A stretch of 64,000 bases of DNA from Nibrella viscosa (GCF_039541875.1 NZ_BAABHB010000019.1:1-64000); one strand, 5' to 3'. Shown: positions 43,251-52,866, counted from the stretch's first letter. Notes: a model not told the origin generated them from the letters alone. A program made the numbers and translations.

Positions 43251-43922
43251 TTAGGCCAGCGCGGGTTTCGGGTACTCGCCCAGTTCCCGGATGGCCGCCA
43301 TGGGATCATCTGCTTTAAAAACCGACGTACCGGCCACCAGCACATCGGCACCGGCATCCAGCAGCCGCCCGGCATTATCAGGACCCACCCCGCCGTCGAC
43401 TTCAATCAGGGCCGGTAGCCGGTGCGTCGTCAGCAGGTGTTTCAGGCGGGCAATCTTCCGGTAGGTATGCTCAATAAATGTCTGTCCACCAAAGCCCGGA
43501 TTTACCGACATCAGCAGCACCTGGTCGATTTGCTCCAGCACATCTTCCAGCAAGGGTACGGGCGTGTGCGGGTTCAGGGCCACGCCGGCCCGGCAGCCCA
43601 GCTCCCGGATCTGGGTAAGTGTCCGGTGCAGGTGAGTGCAGGCTTCGTAATGCACCGTAATGGTAGCGGCCCCGGCCCTGGCAAAGGCTTCCAGGTATCG
43701 CTCCGGCTGCACAATCATCAGGTGAACGTCCAGGGGCTTTTGGGCGAGTCGGCGTACCGCATCTACAATGGGCAGACCAAACGATATATTGGGTACAAAA
43801 ACTCCGTCCATGATATCAACGTGAATCCAGCCGGCATCACTCCGGTTGATCAGGTCAATATCCCGTTGCAGATTGGCAAAATCGGCGGCCAGAATAGAAG
43901 GAGCAATGATGGGTTTATTCAT
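43251..43922 (-). CDS. rpe: Ribulose-phosphate 3-epimerase
   Basis: A 223-residue TIM-barrel enzyme of the pentose phosphate pathway that interconverts ribulose-5-phosphate and xylulose-5-phosphate. Signatures: IAPSILAADFANLQRDI at the N-terminus, WIHVDIMDGVFVPNISFG (metal-binding His and catalytic Asp), DVHLMIVQPERYL, VLLMSVNPGFGGQTFI and EVDGGVGPDNAGRLLDAGAD with the second catalytic Asp. Length and motifs are standard. It is divergent from ligA, with a 102-bp intergenic region. Confidence 0.95.
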   Translation of the reverse strand: MNKPIIAPSILAADFANLQRDIDLINRSDAGWIHVDIMDGVFVPNISFGLPIVDAVRRLAQKPLDVHLMIVQPERYLEAFARAGAATITVHYEACTHLHRTLTQIRELGCRAGVALNPHTPVPLLEDVLEQIDQVLLMSVNPGFGGQTFIEHTYRKIARLKHLLTTHRLPALIEVDGGVGPDNAGRLLDAGADVLVAGTSVFKADDPMAAIRELGEYPKPALA

Positions 43923-44024
43923 AATTCAGCGGTTACTATCCTGTAAAACTAAGTTTTTTTGGCCGATAGTTGAAATAAAACCGTTTTACACGCTGTTTTG
44001 TGTATCATTTTGGTCACCGATTTT

Positions 44025-46067
44025 ATGTCTCCTCAGGAACGCATCCACGAATTAACCGACAAAATCAACTACTATAATTATCAGTATTATCAGAACAGTA
44101 TCTCGGAAGTGGACGACTACACGTTCGATACGTTGCTGGAAGAACTCATCGGCCTGGAACGCCAATACCCGGAGTTCCGCCGGCCCGATACGCCGTCGCT
44201 GCGGGTGGGCGGGACCGTCAGCAAAGAATTTCCGACGGTTTACCACCGCTTCCCGATGCTGTCGCTGGGCAACACTTATTCGGAAGTCGAACTGGTGGAG
44301 TTTGACAACCGGGTCAGAAAAGGACTCAACGACCAGCCTTATACCTACGTCTGTGAACTGAAATTTGATGGAGTAGCCCTCAGCATGACCTACGAAAACG
44401 GCGTGCTGGTGCAGGGGGCCACACGGGGCGACGGTGTCCGGGGCGACGATATTACGCACAACATCCGGACCATCCGGACGCTACCGTTACGCATACACGG
44501 CGACAAAATACCCCCGCTGTTTGAGGTACGGGGCGAAGGGTTTCTGCCCCTGGCGGAGTTTGAGCGGATCAATAAGGAGCGGGAAGACATTGGCGAGCCG
44601 CTGCTGGCCAATCCGCGCAATGCTGCTTCGGGGACCTTCAAACAGCAGGATTCGGCCATCGTTGCCAAACGCCGGCTCGATTGTTACCTGTACAGCTTTC
44701 TGTCGGAGCCGGAGATCTTTCAGACGCATGAGGAGAGCCTGGTGGCCATGAACCAATGGGGATTCAACGTCTCGCCAACCTGGCGCACCTGCCGTACCAT
44801 TCAGGAGGTGATGGCGTATATTCAGGAATGGGAGACCAACCGGTATTCGCTACCGCTGGCCACCGACGGCATTGTGATTAAGGTGAACCGCTACGATCAG
44901 CAGCGCGAACTGGGCTTTACGGCCAAAAGCCCCCGCTGGGCCATCGCCTACAAATATAAAGCGCAGGCGGCCAGTACCACGCTCAATTCCGTTTCGTACC
45001 AGGTGGGCCGCACGGGGGCCGTTACGCCGGTAGCGCACCTGAAGCCGGTGCTGCTGGCCGGCACGGTGGTCAAACGGGCGTCACTACACAACGCCAACGA
45101 GATCCAGCGGCTGGGTGTGATGCTCAACGATACCGTATTTATCGAAAAAGGCGGGGAGATTATACCCAAAGTGACCGGCGTTGACTTGGCAAAACGCACG
45201 GCCGCGAGCGTCCCCATCGACTACCCGACGCACTGCCCCGCCTGCGGTACCCCGCTGGTGCGGAAGGAGGGAGAAGCGCATTTTTATTGCCCCAACGAAA
45301 AGAGCTGTCCTCCGCAGCGGCAGGCCCGGCTGGAGCACTTCATTCAGCGTCGGGCCATGAACATCGAAAGCCTGGGCGAGGGGAAGATCGAGCTGCTTAT
45401 TGACAAAGGCCTGCTCGAAAACCCCGCCGACCTGTATGATCTCACGACCGAAAAGCTGCTGGGCCTGGAGAAAGCCTATACCGATGAGGAGTCCGGCAAA
45501 ATCCGCGTGGTGAGCTTCCGGGAGAAAACGGTAGAGAATATCCTGACCGCCATCGAACGCTCCAGGCAGCAGCCGTTCCCGAATGTTTTATTTGCCCTGG
45601 GTATCCGGTACGTGGGTAATACCACCGCCGAGAAGCTTGCCGATTATTTCGGCAGTATGGATGAGCTGATGGCGGCCCCGTACGAAACGCTGGTGAACGT
45701 GCCGGAGGTGGGGCCGCGTATTGCCCAGAGTATTGTGGCCTGGTTTGCCGACCCGGACAACCAGCGCTTCGTGGAGCGGCTGCGGCAGGCGGGCCTGCAA
45801 TTTGCAGCCGACCGAAAAATTGTGGAGCCCGAGAGCAGTAAACTGGATGGTAAGACCTTCTTATATACCGGTACGTTCGCCCATTTCAGCCGGGAGGAGC
45901 TGGAAGAGCGCATCCAGGCCAATGGCGGCAAGCTGCTCAGTGGCGTATCCAAAAAGCTCAGTTACCTGATCGTGGGCGAAAATGCCGGCCCGTCCAAAGT
46001 CGATAAAGCCCGTAAGTTAGGGGTGAATATGATTGGGGAGCAGGAGTTTATAGCAATGATTTCGTAA
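44025..46067 (+). CDS. ligA: NAD-dependent DNA ligase
   Basis: A 680-residue bacterial replicative DNA ligase. The adenylation Lys is at about 113 in CELKFDGVALSM. The OB fold, the four-Cys zinc site (CPACGTPL ... CPNEKSC near 400-425), helix-hairpin-helix repeats and a C-terminal BRCT domain (about 600-680; LDGKTFLYTGTF) follow in the usual order. I chose the ATG at 44025 because MSPQERIHEL starts the conserved Ia domain; a longer frame from 43998 is not needed. It seals nicks between Okazaki fragments using NAD+. Confidence 0.96.
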   Translation: MSPQERIHELTDKINYYNYQYYQNSISEVDDYTFDTLLEELIGLERQYPEFRRPDTPSLRVGGTVSKEFPTVYHRFPMLSLGNTYSEVELVEFDNRVRKGLNDQPYTYVCELKFDGVALSMTYENGVLVQGATRGDGVRGDDITHNIRTIRTLPLRIHGDKIPPLFEVRGEGFLPLAEFERINKEREDIGEPLLANPRNAASGTFKQQDSAIVAKRRLDCYLYSFLSEPEIFQTHEESLVAMNQWGFNVSPTWRTCRTIQEVMAYIQEWETNRYSLPLATDGIVIKVNRYDQQRELGFTAKSPRWAIAYKYKAQAASTTLNSVSYQVGRTGAVTPVAHLKPVLLAGTVVKRASLHNANEIQRLGVMLNDTVFIEKGGEIIPKVTGVDLAKRTAASVPIDYPTHCPACGTPLVRKEGEAHFYCPNEKSCPPQRQARLEHFIQRRAMNIESLGEGKIELLIDKGLLENPADLYDLTTEKLLGLEKAYTDEESGKIRVVSFREKTVENILTAIERSRQQPFPNVLFALGIRYVGNTTAEKLADYFGSMDELMAAPYETLVNVPEVGPRIAQSIVAWFADPDNQRFVERLRQAGLQFAADRKIVEPESSKLDGKTFLYTGTFAHFSREELEERIQANGGKLLSGVSKKLSYLIVGENAGPSKVDKARKLGVNMIGEQEFIAMIS

Positions 46068-46072
46068 CTTTG
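46065..46072 (+). promoter_or_regulatory. -7 element of dapA overlapping the ligA stop
   Basis: TAACTTTG matches TAnnTTTG; its first three bases are the ligA stop codon. It lies 38 bp before the dapA ATG. No -33 box at standard spacing is evident. Confidence 0.45.
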
Positions 46073-46110
46073 TCTAAACAAACCCAGTTTTCATTTTTCA
46101 TCCAAGTTAC

Positions 46111-47007
46111 ATGGATACTCGTTTCCACGGCGTCGGGGTGGCTATTGTTACCCCGTTCCAGGCCGATCATTCTGTTGACTTCGACGGCTTCGGGCGGCTG
46201 ATCCAGCACGTTTCCGACGGTGGAGTCAAATATTTTGTGCTGCAGGGCACAACCGGTGAATCCCCGACCGTAACCAAATCGGAGAAAAAACAGCTACTGA
46301 ATTTCCTCAAAGAAAAAAACTATAAACGGCTGCCCATCGTGTACGGCATCGGCGGAAACGTCACCTCCGATGTGGTAGCGACCATACAGGATACAGATTT
46401 CGACGGCATTGACGCTATTCTGTCGGTCTGCCCCTATTACAACAAGCCGGGTAAGCGGGGTGTCATCGAGCATTTTACACGGGTGGCCGATGCCAGCCCG
46501 GTGCCGGTGATCCTGTACAATATCCCGCCCCGGACGGGTATCAACCTATCGGCGGAGACCATCTGCACCCTGGCCGAACACCCGAACATCATCGGCGTAA
46601 AAGAAGCGTCCTGTGTGATTGAGCAGTGCATGGAGATCGCCCGCGACAAGCCGGCCGATTTTCTGCTCATTTCGGGCGACGACGTGCAGGCCGTACCCAT
46701 CATCAGCATCGGTGGGGTAGGGGTCATGTCGGTTATTGCCAACGCCTTCCCGGCGAAGTTTTCGGGAATGATCGAGGCTGCCCTGCGGGGTGATTTTGCC
46801 TTTGCCCGTCAGGAACTGGGGCATTTTCTCCGCGTTGATCCGCTGCTGTACGAAGAAGGCAATCCCGTTGGTATCAAGAAAATTCTGGAGATTATGGGGC
46901 TTATCCACTCAGATGTGCGGCTGCCGCTGATGAAGGCTTCCGACGAGCTGGGCGAAAAGCTGAAAGCCGTAATTCAGCACGATAAACTGGTGGAACTGGT
47001 AGCCTGA
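46111..47007 (+). CDS. dapA: 4-hydroxy-tetrahydrodipicolinate synthase
   Basis: A 298-residue TIM-barrel enzyme that condenses pyruvate with aspartate semialdehyde, the first committed step of lysine and diaminopimelate synthesis. The Schiff-base Lys is at about 164 (IIGVKEAS). The catalytic Tyr136 lies in LYNIPPRTG, Thr47 in QGTTGES, and Tyr109/110 in CPYYNKP. Length is normal. It has its own likely -7 element and a strong terminator, so it is probably a single-gene unit after ligA. Confidence 0.95.
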   Translation: MDTRFHGVGVAIVTPFQADHSVDFDGFGRLIQHVSDGGVKYFVLQGTTGESPTVTKSEKKQLLNFLKEKNYKRLPIVYGIGGNVTSDVVATIQDTDFDGIDAILSVCPYYNKPGKRGVIEHFTRVADASPVPVILYNIPPRTGINLSAETICTLAEHPNIIGVKEASCVIEQCMEIARDKPADFLLISGDDVQAVPIISIGGVGVMSVIANAFPAKFSGMIEAALRGDFAFARQELGHFLRVDPLLYEEGNPVGIKKILEIMGLIHSDVRLPLMKASDELGEKLKAVIQHDKLVELVA

Positions 47008-47021
47008 CCTCAGGTAGGCTA

Positions 47022-47067
47022 TCAAAACAGAAAGCCCCGCTTCATCAGGCGGGGCTTTCTGTTTTGA
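47022..47067. terminator. Bidirectional terminator between dapA and a small membrane gene
   Basis: A perfect 19-bp stem (47022-47040 with 47049-47067) around an 8-base loop. The core AAAGCCCCGC/GCGGGGCTTT is followed by CTGTTTTG in both directions. It lies between the convergent dapA and the gene ending at 47084. Confidence 0.85.
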
Positions 47068-47083
47068 GTCGGGTATCTATCGC

Positions 47084-47275
47084 TTAAAGTCTTCTCCGGC
47101 CACCAAACAGACGGGAGCCGGCCCAGATGATTAAGAAAACGACAACAAGGACTGCAATAATTCCGGTATAGGCACCTGCTTTAAAGATTCCACCAACCAC
47201 TTCACAACTGCTCATCAGAAAGAACAGAATGAGCGATAATAAATAAGGAATCAGGCATTTTGCAAAATTTTTCAT
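47084..47275 (-). CDS. Small membrane lipoprotein-like protein
   Basis: A 63-residue protein. The N-terminus MKNFAKCLIPYLLSLILFFL ends in an MSSC lipobox-like site. EVVGGIFKAGAYTGIIAVLVVV follows as a second hydrophobic helix, then the basic tail SRLFGGRRRL. This pattern (SCEVxGGIFKAG-x-GII) recurs in small Bacteroidota proteins of unknown role, often named after cytidylyltransferase by weak similarity. I chose the ATG at 47275 because it begins the hydrophobic segment. It faces dapA across the bidirectional terminator. Confidence 0.65.
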   Translation of the reverse strand: MKNFAKCLIPYLLSLILFFLMSSCEVVGGIFKAGAYTGIIAVLVVVFLIIWAGSRLFGGRRRL

Positions 47276-47527
47276 GGCGTTGAGTATTTGTTGTATTACG
47301 ATCAATTGGTCTTCGGATTTTATCCATCGGCCGATCGATTTGGTTTCTGTTTGCTGGCCCGTTGCGTGTAACCAGGTGGTCAGTGCGTCTCTGGGCGTTT
47401 GCTTACTACATTACAAATGGTGTGCCAATTTTGCAAAATGCTCGAATGACGGGCTTATCCTCCGGTTAAATCAACAAAATATCCGGGAGTTGCGCTACAT
47501 ACTGTGAAACCTATTACCCAATTGGGG

Positions 47528-49696
47528 TTACACATTCCACCAATAGGTGAATTTGATCACCAGTGCGCGATTTTTTACAGCAAAGGAGCCGGGCAGGTAG
47601 TTGTCGGTATACACAATAAACAGGTCGGAGGCCGGTTTGTATCGCCACTGAAGCCGGGTGTTCAGATTTACGTTCCGAGCCTGCTCGTTGTACTGCATAA
47701 AGGCCGTAAAGTACAGCGTATTAGTCATGGTGATGTCTATCCGCGGTCCAACCAGCCAGAAGGTCCGGTTACCCCAGGGCTGCGGCAGCCGGATGTCGTT
47801 ATAGCTGGAGCTTACGGCTACGCTCACAAACGGCTGGAACCGATACCCTACCTCTGAGGTCAGGTTCAACCGCGTACCACCGGCATAATAGCCTCCGTAG
47901 CGGGTAGAAAAGGCGTAGGTAAATACGCTTTGCGGTTTCGAGACAAACTCGGTGCCCCAGGCATTCCAGCGGTGCTCGGTACCGCGGGCCAGGGTATCCA
48001 GTCCGGTATTGGTCGGGTCAAAGGGCTGTAACAGTTTGACATAATCGTGGGCAACCCAGGTCACAAACGAGCTGCGGCTGCGGAAACCGACCGTGTAGGC
48101 AAGGAAGGTTTCATTGTCGGTCTGCTTCATGGATTCATTAAAGAAGTAGGTGGAGCTGATTCGGGGCCCGTGGCTAAGCACAATGCCTCCTTTCGGGAAC
48201 AGCAGATAACTTGCCGTTGGGTTTATCTTCACGTAGCCGCGCCGGGGTACATAGCCCACTTCGGCCGTGTAGTTTCGCCCTACGTATTCGTGCTGCCAGC
48301 CCAGAGTGAGTTTCCGGCTGTTGTAGAGCAGGTTACCGGCGTGGACATAATCGTTGCCGGACGGGCCGGGGCTGAATGAGCGCAGCACCAGCGCCTTACC
48401 GGTCCATTTGTTATTTGACGATGCCAGGTTGTACTCAAAGCCGAAATTCCGGTTATACTGCGAGTACTGCGGTTTGTCGGCCTGCGGGGTGTAGTCGACA
48501 GACTCTTTGTTTATGCCGATGATTCCGATGTTTGACCGGGCAAATATGCGCCGTTGCAGCGCGAACACGGCAAAGTTCTGGGCGGGCAGGCCCGTTTCGT
48601 CAACACGGCCGGTCTGCATATCCATCAGCCCGATGCGCCAGTCTTTGTTCAGCTTCCCGCTGAGCCGGGCACCAAACCGGATTGGAACACCCAGGCCGAT
48701 CCGGCGGGAAAAAAACGGACGAATGGTGGCGTAGCCGAAGTTGGTAAACATATCGCCGTTCTCCAGAAAGAACTGCCGCCGTTCGGGAAAGAACAACTCG
48801 AAGCGGTCGAGATTGGTTACCTGCCGGTCTACATCGACCTGCGAGAAGTCCGGGTTCACCGTCAGGTCCAGGTTCAGCGAGGAGGTGACGGCGACCTTGG
48901 CATCGACGCCCACATCCCGGCGGTATTCGCTGGGTCGGTCCATTCTGTACTCCCGCGATACGCCGGCCAGGGCGTAGGGAATAATGGAAACATTGGGGCC
49001 GGCGCTCGGCGGGGGCTGATCCCAGACCAGAATACCCGTATAGGCCAGCGAAGCCGTCGGGAACTGCCGGGGTACTGGTGCCCAGCTCGATTTCTCCGTT
49101 GTTTTCAGATCGAGCCGGCTGAAGTTGATACCCCAGCGGGTAATGCCTTTTTTGTAGCGGATGGTCTTGAACGGAATGGCCGCTTCAAAAATATATTTGT
49201 CGTCGTAGTTCTTCACCACCGACGTCCACTTATTATCCCAGTTCAGGTTGGCCTGTCCGCCTTCAAAGAGTAATCCATCCCACTGCGCCCCGGCCGCGTT
49301 GGTCCCGAAGGTAAAGCCGTTGGTCTGGTCGTCGAAGGGGTCAATGAAGAAGATAAAATTGTCGTTTTTGCCGAAGTTCCAGTCGCGCCGGAGCGATTCA
49401 ACCATGTAGGGGCCGGGCAGGGCGTGGTAGCAGATGGCGGTGATGTATACGTTCTGGTTGTCGTAGGTCATCTGAACGTCGGTGCGCACCTTGGCGGCAC
49501 TGGTGTCCATTGGCAGGACCATGTAAAAGTCCGAGGCTACATCGGCATCGCGCCAGGCCTGTTCGTCCAGCACCCCATCTATTTTGATAGGTGAGGTGGC
49601 CTTTCGAATGTGGTATTGATACGATTCGTTTTTCTTTTGAGCAACTAAAGAAAGGCTAATCAACTGAAGCGCGAGTAGCACACGTAAACATTTCAC
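47528..49696 (-). CDS. DUF5916 outer-membrane protein with CBM9-like domain
   Basis: A 722-residue exported protein, signal peptide cleaved after SLSLVAQ. Residues about 30-210 form a carbohydrate-binding family 9-like sandwich (IKIDGVLDEQAWRDAD). The rest is DUF5916 (LDLTVNPDFSQVDVDRQVTN, RFELFFPERRQFFLENGDMF), ending in amphipathic strands with a terminal aromatic that suggest an outer-membrane barrel. The start is GTG at 49696 (MKCLRVLLALQ). Function unknown; the family is widespread in Cytophagales. Confidence 0.8.
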   Translation of the reverse strand: MKCLRVLLALQLISLSLVAQKKNESYQYHIRKATSPIKIDGVLDEQAWRDADVASDFYMVLPMDTSAAKVRTDVQMTYDNQNVYITAICYHALPGPYMVESLRRDWNFGKNDNFIFFIDPFDDQTNGFTFGTNAAGAQWDGLLFEGGQANLNWDNKWTSVVKNYDDKYIFEAAIPFKTIRYKKGITRWGINFSRLDLKTTEKSSWAPVPRQFPTASLAYTGILVWDQPPPSAGPNVSIIPYALAGVSREYRMDRPSEYRRDVGVDAKVAVTSSLNLDLTVNPDFSQVDVDRQVTNLDRFELFFPERRQFFLENGDMFTNFGYATIRPFFSRRIGLGVPIRFGARLSGKLNKDWRIGLMDMQTGRVDETGLPAQNFAVFALQRRIFARSNIGIIGINKESVDYTPQADKPQYSQYNRNFGFEYNLASSNNKWTGKALVLRSFSPGPSGNDYVHAGNLLYNSRKLTLGWQHEYVGRNYTAEVGYVPRRGYVKINPTASYLLFPKGGIVLSHGPRISSTYFFNESMKQTDNETFLAYTVGFRSRSSFVTWVAHDYVKLLQPFDPTNTGLDTLARGTEHRWNAWGTEFVSKPQSVFTYAFSTRYGGYYAGGTRLNLTSEVGYRFQPFVSVAVSSSYNDIRLPQPWGNRTFWLVGPRIDITMTNTLYFTAFMQYNEQARNVNLNTRLQWRYKPASDLFIVYTDNYLPGSFAVKNRALVIKFTYWWNV

Positions 49697-49730
49697 CAGG
49701 GTAATATTGGTTAGGTTATAGTTGGATAAG

Positions 49731-49738
49731 CAAAGTTA
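49731..49738 (-). promoter_or_regulatory. -7 element of the DUF5916 gene
   Basis: Minus-strand TAACTTTG fits TAnnTTTG and lies 34 bases before the GTG at 49696. The -33 box is not clear. Confidence 0.45.
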
Positions 49739-49761
49739 ATGGAGTTTTTACGGTATTTGGG

Positions 49762-49799
49762 TAAAAAATAAAGACCGACACTCCCGCAGCCGGTCTTTA
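49762..49799 (-). terminator. Terminator of the M14 peptidase gene
   Basis: TAAAGACCG/CGGTCTTTA form a perfect 9-bp stem (49769-49777, 49791-49799). On the minus strand it is followed by TTTTTTAC, 25 bp after the stop at 49824. Confidence 0.75.
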
Positions 49800-49823
49800 C
49801 GTTAAAAGATATGGACTATAAAA

Positions 49824-52382
49824 TTAGTTGCCGGTCATAAAGACAGCGTTGCCGAACAGCAGCTTGCCATTGTACCAGAAACCCCGGAACAAGGGATCAT
49901 TGGCCAGGTAGATGATAGAACCCCGTCCCAGGGGCTGCTCACCCATAATCAGGGTATTCTTCAGCTTTTCCTTCGCATTGCGGCCGGCAAAACCCGCCAC
50001 GTAATTGTTGTCTTTCAGGTAGCCCACATTCCAGCCCGACTTCAGAAAGTCGAAATTGTAGGCATCCTGCACCAGGGCGTAGTAGCCGTTGGTCAGACCA
50101 AAGGCCAGCGGGTGGGTCGTGTCCAGATTCAGGCGGTAGATACTGCCGGGAGTTTCGTCGGAGATGGCGCTGCGTTCCCGGTCGCCGTAAATTTTTAACG
50201 AATCGACCGGGTTGGCTTTCCGGTTGGCCGTACTGCCAGCCCGTCCTTTGCTTTTTTCCTCCGGGTCCTCTTTTTCCTTTAGCTCAAAATCCGGCTTACC
50301 GGCCAGGTAGGCAGCCGCCCGCTCCAGCGCAATCAGCTTCCCTCCAGACCGTACCCAGTCTTTCAGGGAGGTCATGGTCCGTTCCGTCAGAATGCGGGCG
50401 TAGCTGCCCGACGGCAAAATCAGCACATCCAGTTTACGCCAGTCTACGTTTGCCAGGCTCTGACCGTCGATCAGCGTGACCGGATAATTAAGCTCCTGAT
50501 CGAAGTAGTACCAGACCTCACCGACATCGGTAGGCGAGGTGCCTTCGCCTACCACCATGCCCACGCGGGGGTTTTTCAGCGACAGCACCGAGCCCGAACC
50601 AAAGTCAGACCCTTTGGTAACATAGCCGGAGGCAATTGGCGTTACCGGGATGCCGGCCTCCGTTGCTGCCTGCTGCACAACGGCGTCGAAGCGGTCGCCC
50701 AGGCGTTCGTTACCGGTTCGGGTAAGAATCAGCGTACCGGCCGGGTAGGTCTGTCCGTTGACTTCAAACTCTTTTTCGGCCGCCCGAACCCGCACTTTCT
50801 GCTTCAGGAGGCCGGCCAGCAACTGCACCGATGGCAGCGACTGCCACCGGGCTACATACGCGTAGGGTTTGCTGACCGAAGGCGCAACGGCAACTGCCAA
50901 CTTCGGCGCACTGGCTACGGGATCTATCCGGGAAGTAAGGCCGTAAGTCCCAACGCCGAACGCATACGGAATGGACCAGGCCGTAATATCGTACGTAACG
51001 GAATCTTCCAGTTTGGAGGCCGGCTCAAACAGGATCTTCAGCAGGGTTGATTTAGGCTGGTAGGCACTGATAACCAGATCCTCCGGCGCTACCGTAACAC
51101 TCTTCTCGTTTTTTTGCGTCGCGTAGTTAAACGCCGGCGCCGTCTGCGATTTGCCGGCGTAGCCGTAACGGATCTGATTGCGGTCGAGCAGTTGGCGGAG
51201 GGCTTTCATGCGACCTTCGTCGCCGTTGGCTTTAATCACGTACGATTTATAGGCACCGATGGGCGTGTTGCGGGACTTATCGAAATAACTGACAAACTCC
51301 TTCACCACCTGATCGGGACGGTCGGCTACGGATTCCAGCGTAGCGATGCTGGCGGCAACATGGTGGTCTATGCGCTGCCGGAGGGTCAGGGTATCGCCGT
51401 CGTTCTTTTCGAGAGCCAGACCGGCGCGGCCGCCACCACCCTGCTCAAATGTCATGCCGATGGCTCCGTTATAGGTAGGCCAGGTATCGCCGTAGCTGGG
51501 GTAAAACAGGTCGAAGCGTTCGCGGGTATAGTACAGCCAGTGGTTGCGGTCGAAATAACGGGTATTGTACTGGCCGATAATATCCTGAAACTGGCGCTGC
51601 CAGGGTGTAATATCTTCGTGAAAAGGCTTGGCCGAGGGGGCAAAATAATAAGGACTTTCGGGGCCCATTTCGTGAAAATCGCCATGCAGTTGCGGCATCC
51701 ACTGCTGGTATAGGGCCATACGCTGCTGGGTAACCTCCTGCGTTTGCCAGGCCCAGTCGCGGTTGGGGTCGAAGATATAGTGGGTATAACGGCCACCGGG
51801 CCACGGCTCCTGGTGTTCGCGGGCAAAAGGCGTCGGATTCGGGTTGCGGCCCACCATCTGGTTGTACCAGTTCACGTACCGGTCGTGGCCGTCGGGGTTA
51901 AGGCCAGGGTCGAGCATGACTACGGTGGTGTTCAGGATCTTCTGCGCTACGGCATCGCTGGTTTGCAGCAGTCCGTACAGCACCTCCATGAAGGCTTCGG
52001 AGCTGACGGCCTCGTTACCGTGCACGTTGTAGCTCAGCCAGGCGATGGGCGGTTGCGGAGTTGAGGTTGGCTGACCATCCAGGAGGCCGATGCGTTTCAG
52101 GTTATTGGTCCGGATCTCTTCCAGCCGGTTCATGTTTGCTTCCGACGCTACGATTACGGCTACCAGCGGTCGCCCCTCAAAGGTAGTACCGTAGGGGAGG
52201 AGCTTCACGCGATTAGGCGCCTGCCGGGCAATCTGCTCGGCATAGGCCAGAACCCGGTGGTGGGGGGTAAACTTACTGCCGACTGGGTAACCCAGAAACT
52301 GGGCCGGCGACAGTAAGCCGGATTGTGCCCAGGCCTGGATGCAGATAAAGGTAAAAAGCAAAAACAGCGCGTTTTTTTTCAT
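49824..52382 (-). CDS. M14 family zinc carboxypeptidase, secreted
   Basis: An 852-residue exported peptidase. Signal peptide MKKNALFLLFTFICIQAWA. The M14 catalytic domain (about 30-360) shows zinc ligands in YNVHGNEA and a later His in LHGDFHEMG, with the catalytic Glu in GMTFEQGGGG near residue 310. The C-terminal half contains a class I glutamine-amidotransferase-like or ThuA-like fold (LNYPVTLIDGQSLANVDW, VLILPSGSYARILT). It is large for M14 and typical of the secreted Bacteroidota branch. I chose the ATG at 52382 since it begins the signal peptide; the frame is open to 52415. Confidence 0.88.
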   Translation of the reverse strand: MKKNALFLLFTFICIQAWAQSGLLSPAQFLGYPVGSKFTPHHRVLAYAEQIARQAPNRVKLLPYGTTFEGRPLVAVIVASEANMNRLEEIRTNNLKRIGLLDGQPTSTPQPPIAWLSYNVHGNEAVSSEAFMEVLYGLLQTSDAVAQKILNTTVVMLDPGLNPDGHDRYVNWYNQMVGRNPNPTPFAREHQEPWPGGRYTHYIFDPNRDWAWQTQEVTQQRMALYQQWMPQLHGDFHEMGPESPYYFAPSAKPFHEDITPWQRQFQDIIGQYNTRYFDRNHWLYYTRERFDLFYPSYGDTWPTYNGAIGMTFEQGGGGRAGLALEKNDGDTLTLRQRIDHHVAASIATLESVADRPDQVVKEFVSYFDKSRNTPIGAYKSYVIKANGDEGRMKALRQLLDRNQIRYGYAGKSQTAPAFNYATQKNEKSVTVAPEDLVISAYQPKSTLLKILFEPASKLEDSVTYDITAWSIPYAFGVGTYGLTSRIDPVASAPKLAVAVAPSVSKPYAYVARWQSLPSVQLLAGLLKQKVRVRAAEKEFEVNGQTYPAGTLILTRTGNERLGDRFDAVVQQAATEAGIPVTPIASGYVTKGSDFGSGSVLSLKNPRVGMVVGEGTSPTDVGEVWYYFDQELNYPVTLIDGQSLANVDWRKLDVLILPSGSYARILTERTMTSLKDWVRSGGKLIALERAAAYLAGKPDFELKEKEDPEEKSKGRAGSTANRKANPVDSLKIYGDRERSAISDETPGSIYRLNLDTTHPLAFGLTNGYYALVQDAYNFDFLKSGWNVGYLKDNNYVAGFAGRNAKEKLKNTLIMGEQPLGRGSIIYLANDPLFRGFWYNGKLLFGNAVFMTGN

Positions 52383-52430
52383 GCAGTGGGTTACTATGAA
52401 CATGTTAACAGTCAATCCGTTTTAATTTGT

Positions 52431-52438
52431 CAAAAATA
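52431..52438 (-). promoter_or_regulatory. -7 element of the M14 peptidase gene
   Basis: Minus-strand TATTTTTG fits TAnnTTTG and lies 49 bases before the ATG at 52382. The -33 position is not convincing. Confidence 0.38.
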
Positions 52439-52488
52439 GTACAAAAGCGGTTTTTAAGGCTTATTGGGCTAGTTTTTTTAGGAAGGTA

Positions 52489-52519
52489 TTTGCATTTAAC
52501 GAAAATGCCCGTACCTTTG
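52489..52519 (+). promoter_or_regulatory. Bacteroidota promoter of the tRNA-Glu pair
   Basis: TTTG (52489-52492), a 19-bp spacer and TACCTTTG (52512-52519) match the -33/-7 consensus exactly. Transcription should begin near 52526, about 90 bases before the first tRNA, and continue through both. Confidence 0.8.
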
Positions 52520-52614
52520 CACCACGTTTGAAAAAACGGTCATAACCGACGCAGATCCGGGGCATCCGGCAGATTTTCTGCCCACTGCAACCCAAAGGCT
52601 GCGGACCTTGAAAA

Positions 52615-52689
52615 GGCCCATTCGTCTAGCGGTTAGGACACGTCCCTTTCACGGATGAAACAGGGGTTCGATTCCCCTATGGGTCACCA
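52615..52689 (+). tRNA. tRNA-Glu (anticodon TTC)
   Basis: A 75-base tRNA with acceptor GGCCCAT pairing ATGGGTC (one G-T), D-arm GTCTAGCGGTTAGGAC, anticodon loop CTTTCAC, T-arm AGGGGTTCGATTCCCCT, and encoded CCA end. It reads GAA/GAG codons. Confidence 0.97.
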
Positions 52690-52763
52690 GAATAACTGGC
52701 GGTGTGCAGTAGGCAGCCAGCTATTCTCGAGTACAACACCTGCCTGCTGCACACTTAAGAAAG

Positions 52764-52838
52764 GGCCCATTCGTCTAGCGGTTAGGACACGTCCCTTTCA
52801 CGGATGAAACAGGGGTTCGATTCCCCTATGGGTCACCA
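52764..52838 (+). tRNA. tRNA-Glu (anticodon TTC), second copy
   Basis: Identical in all 75 bases to the copy at 52615, including encoded CCA. The 74-bp spacer shows no promoter of its own, so both are probably cut from one transcript. Confidence 0.97.
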
Positions 52839-52841
52839 GAC

Positions 52842-52866
52842 AGCCCCGGCAAGTGCCGGGGCTTTT
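52842..52866 (+). terminator. Terminator of the tRNA-Glu operon
   Basis: AGCCCCGGC and GCCGGGGCT form a perfect 9-bp stem with loop AAGT, followed by TTTTG. It begins three bases after the second tRNA. Confidence 0.85.
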
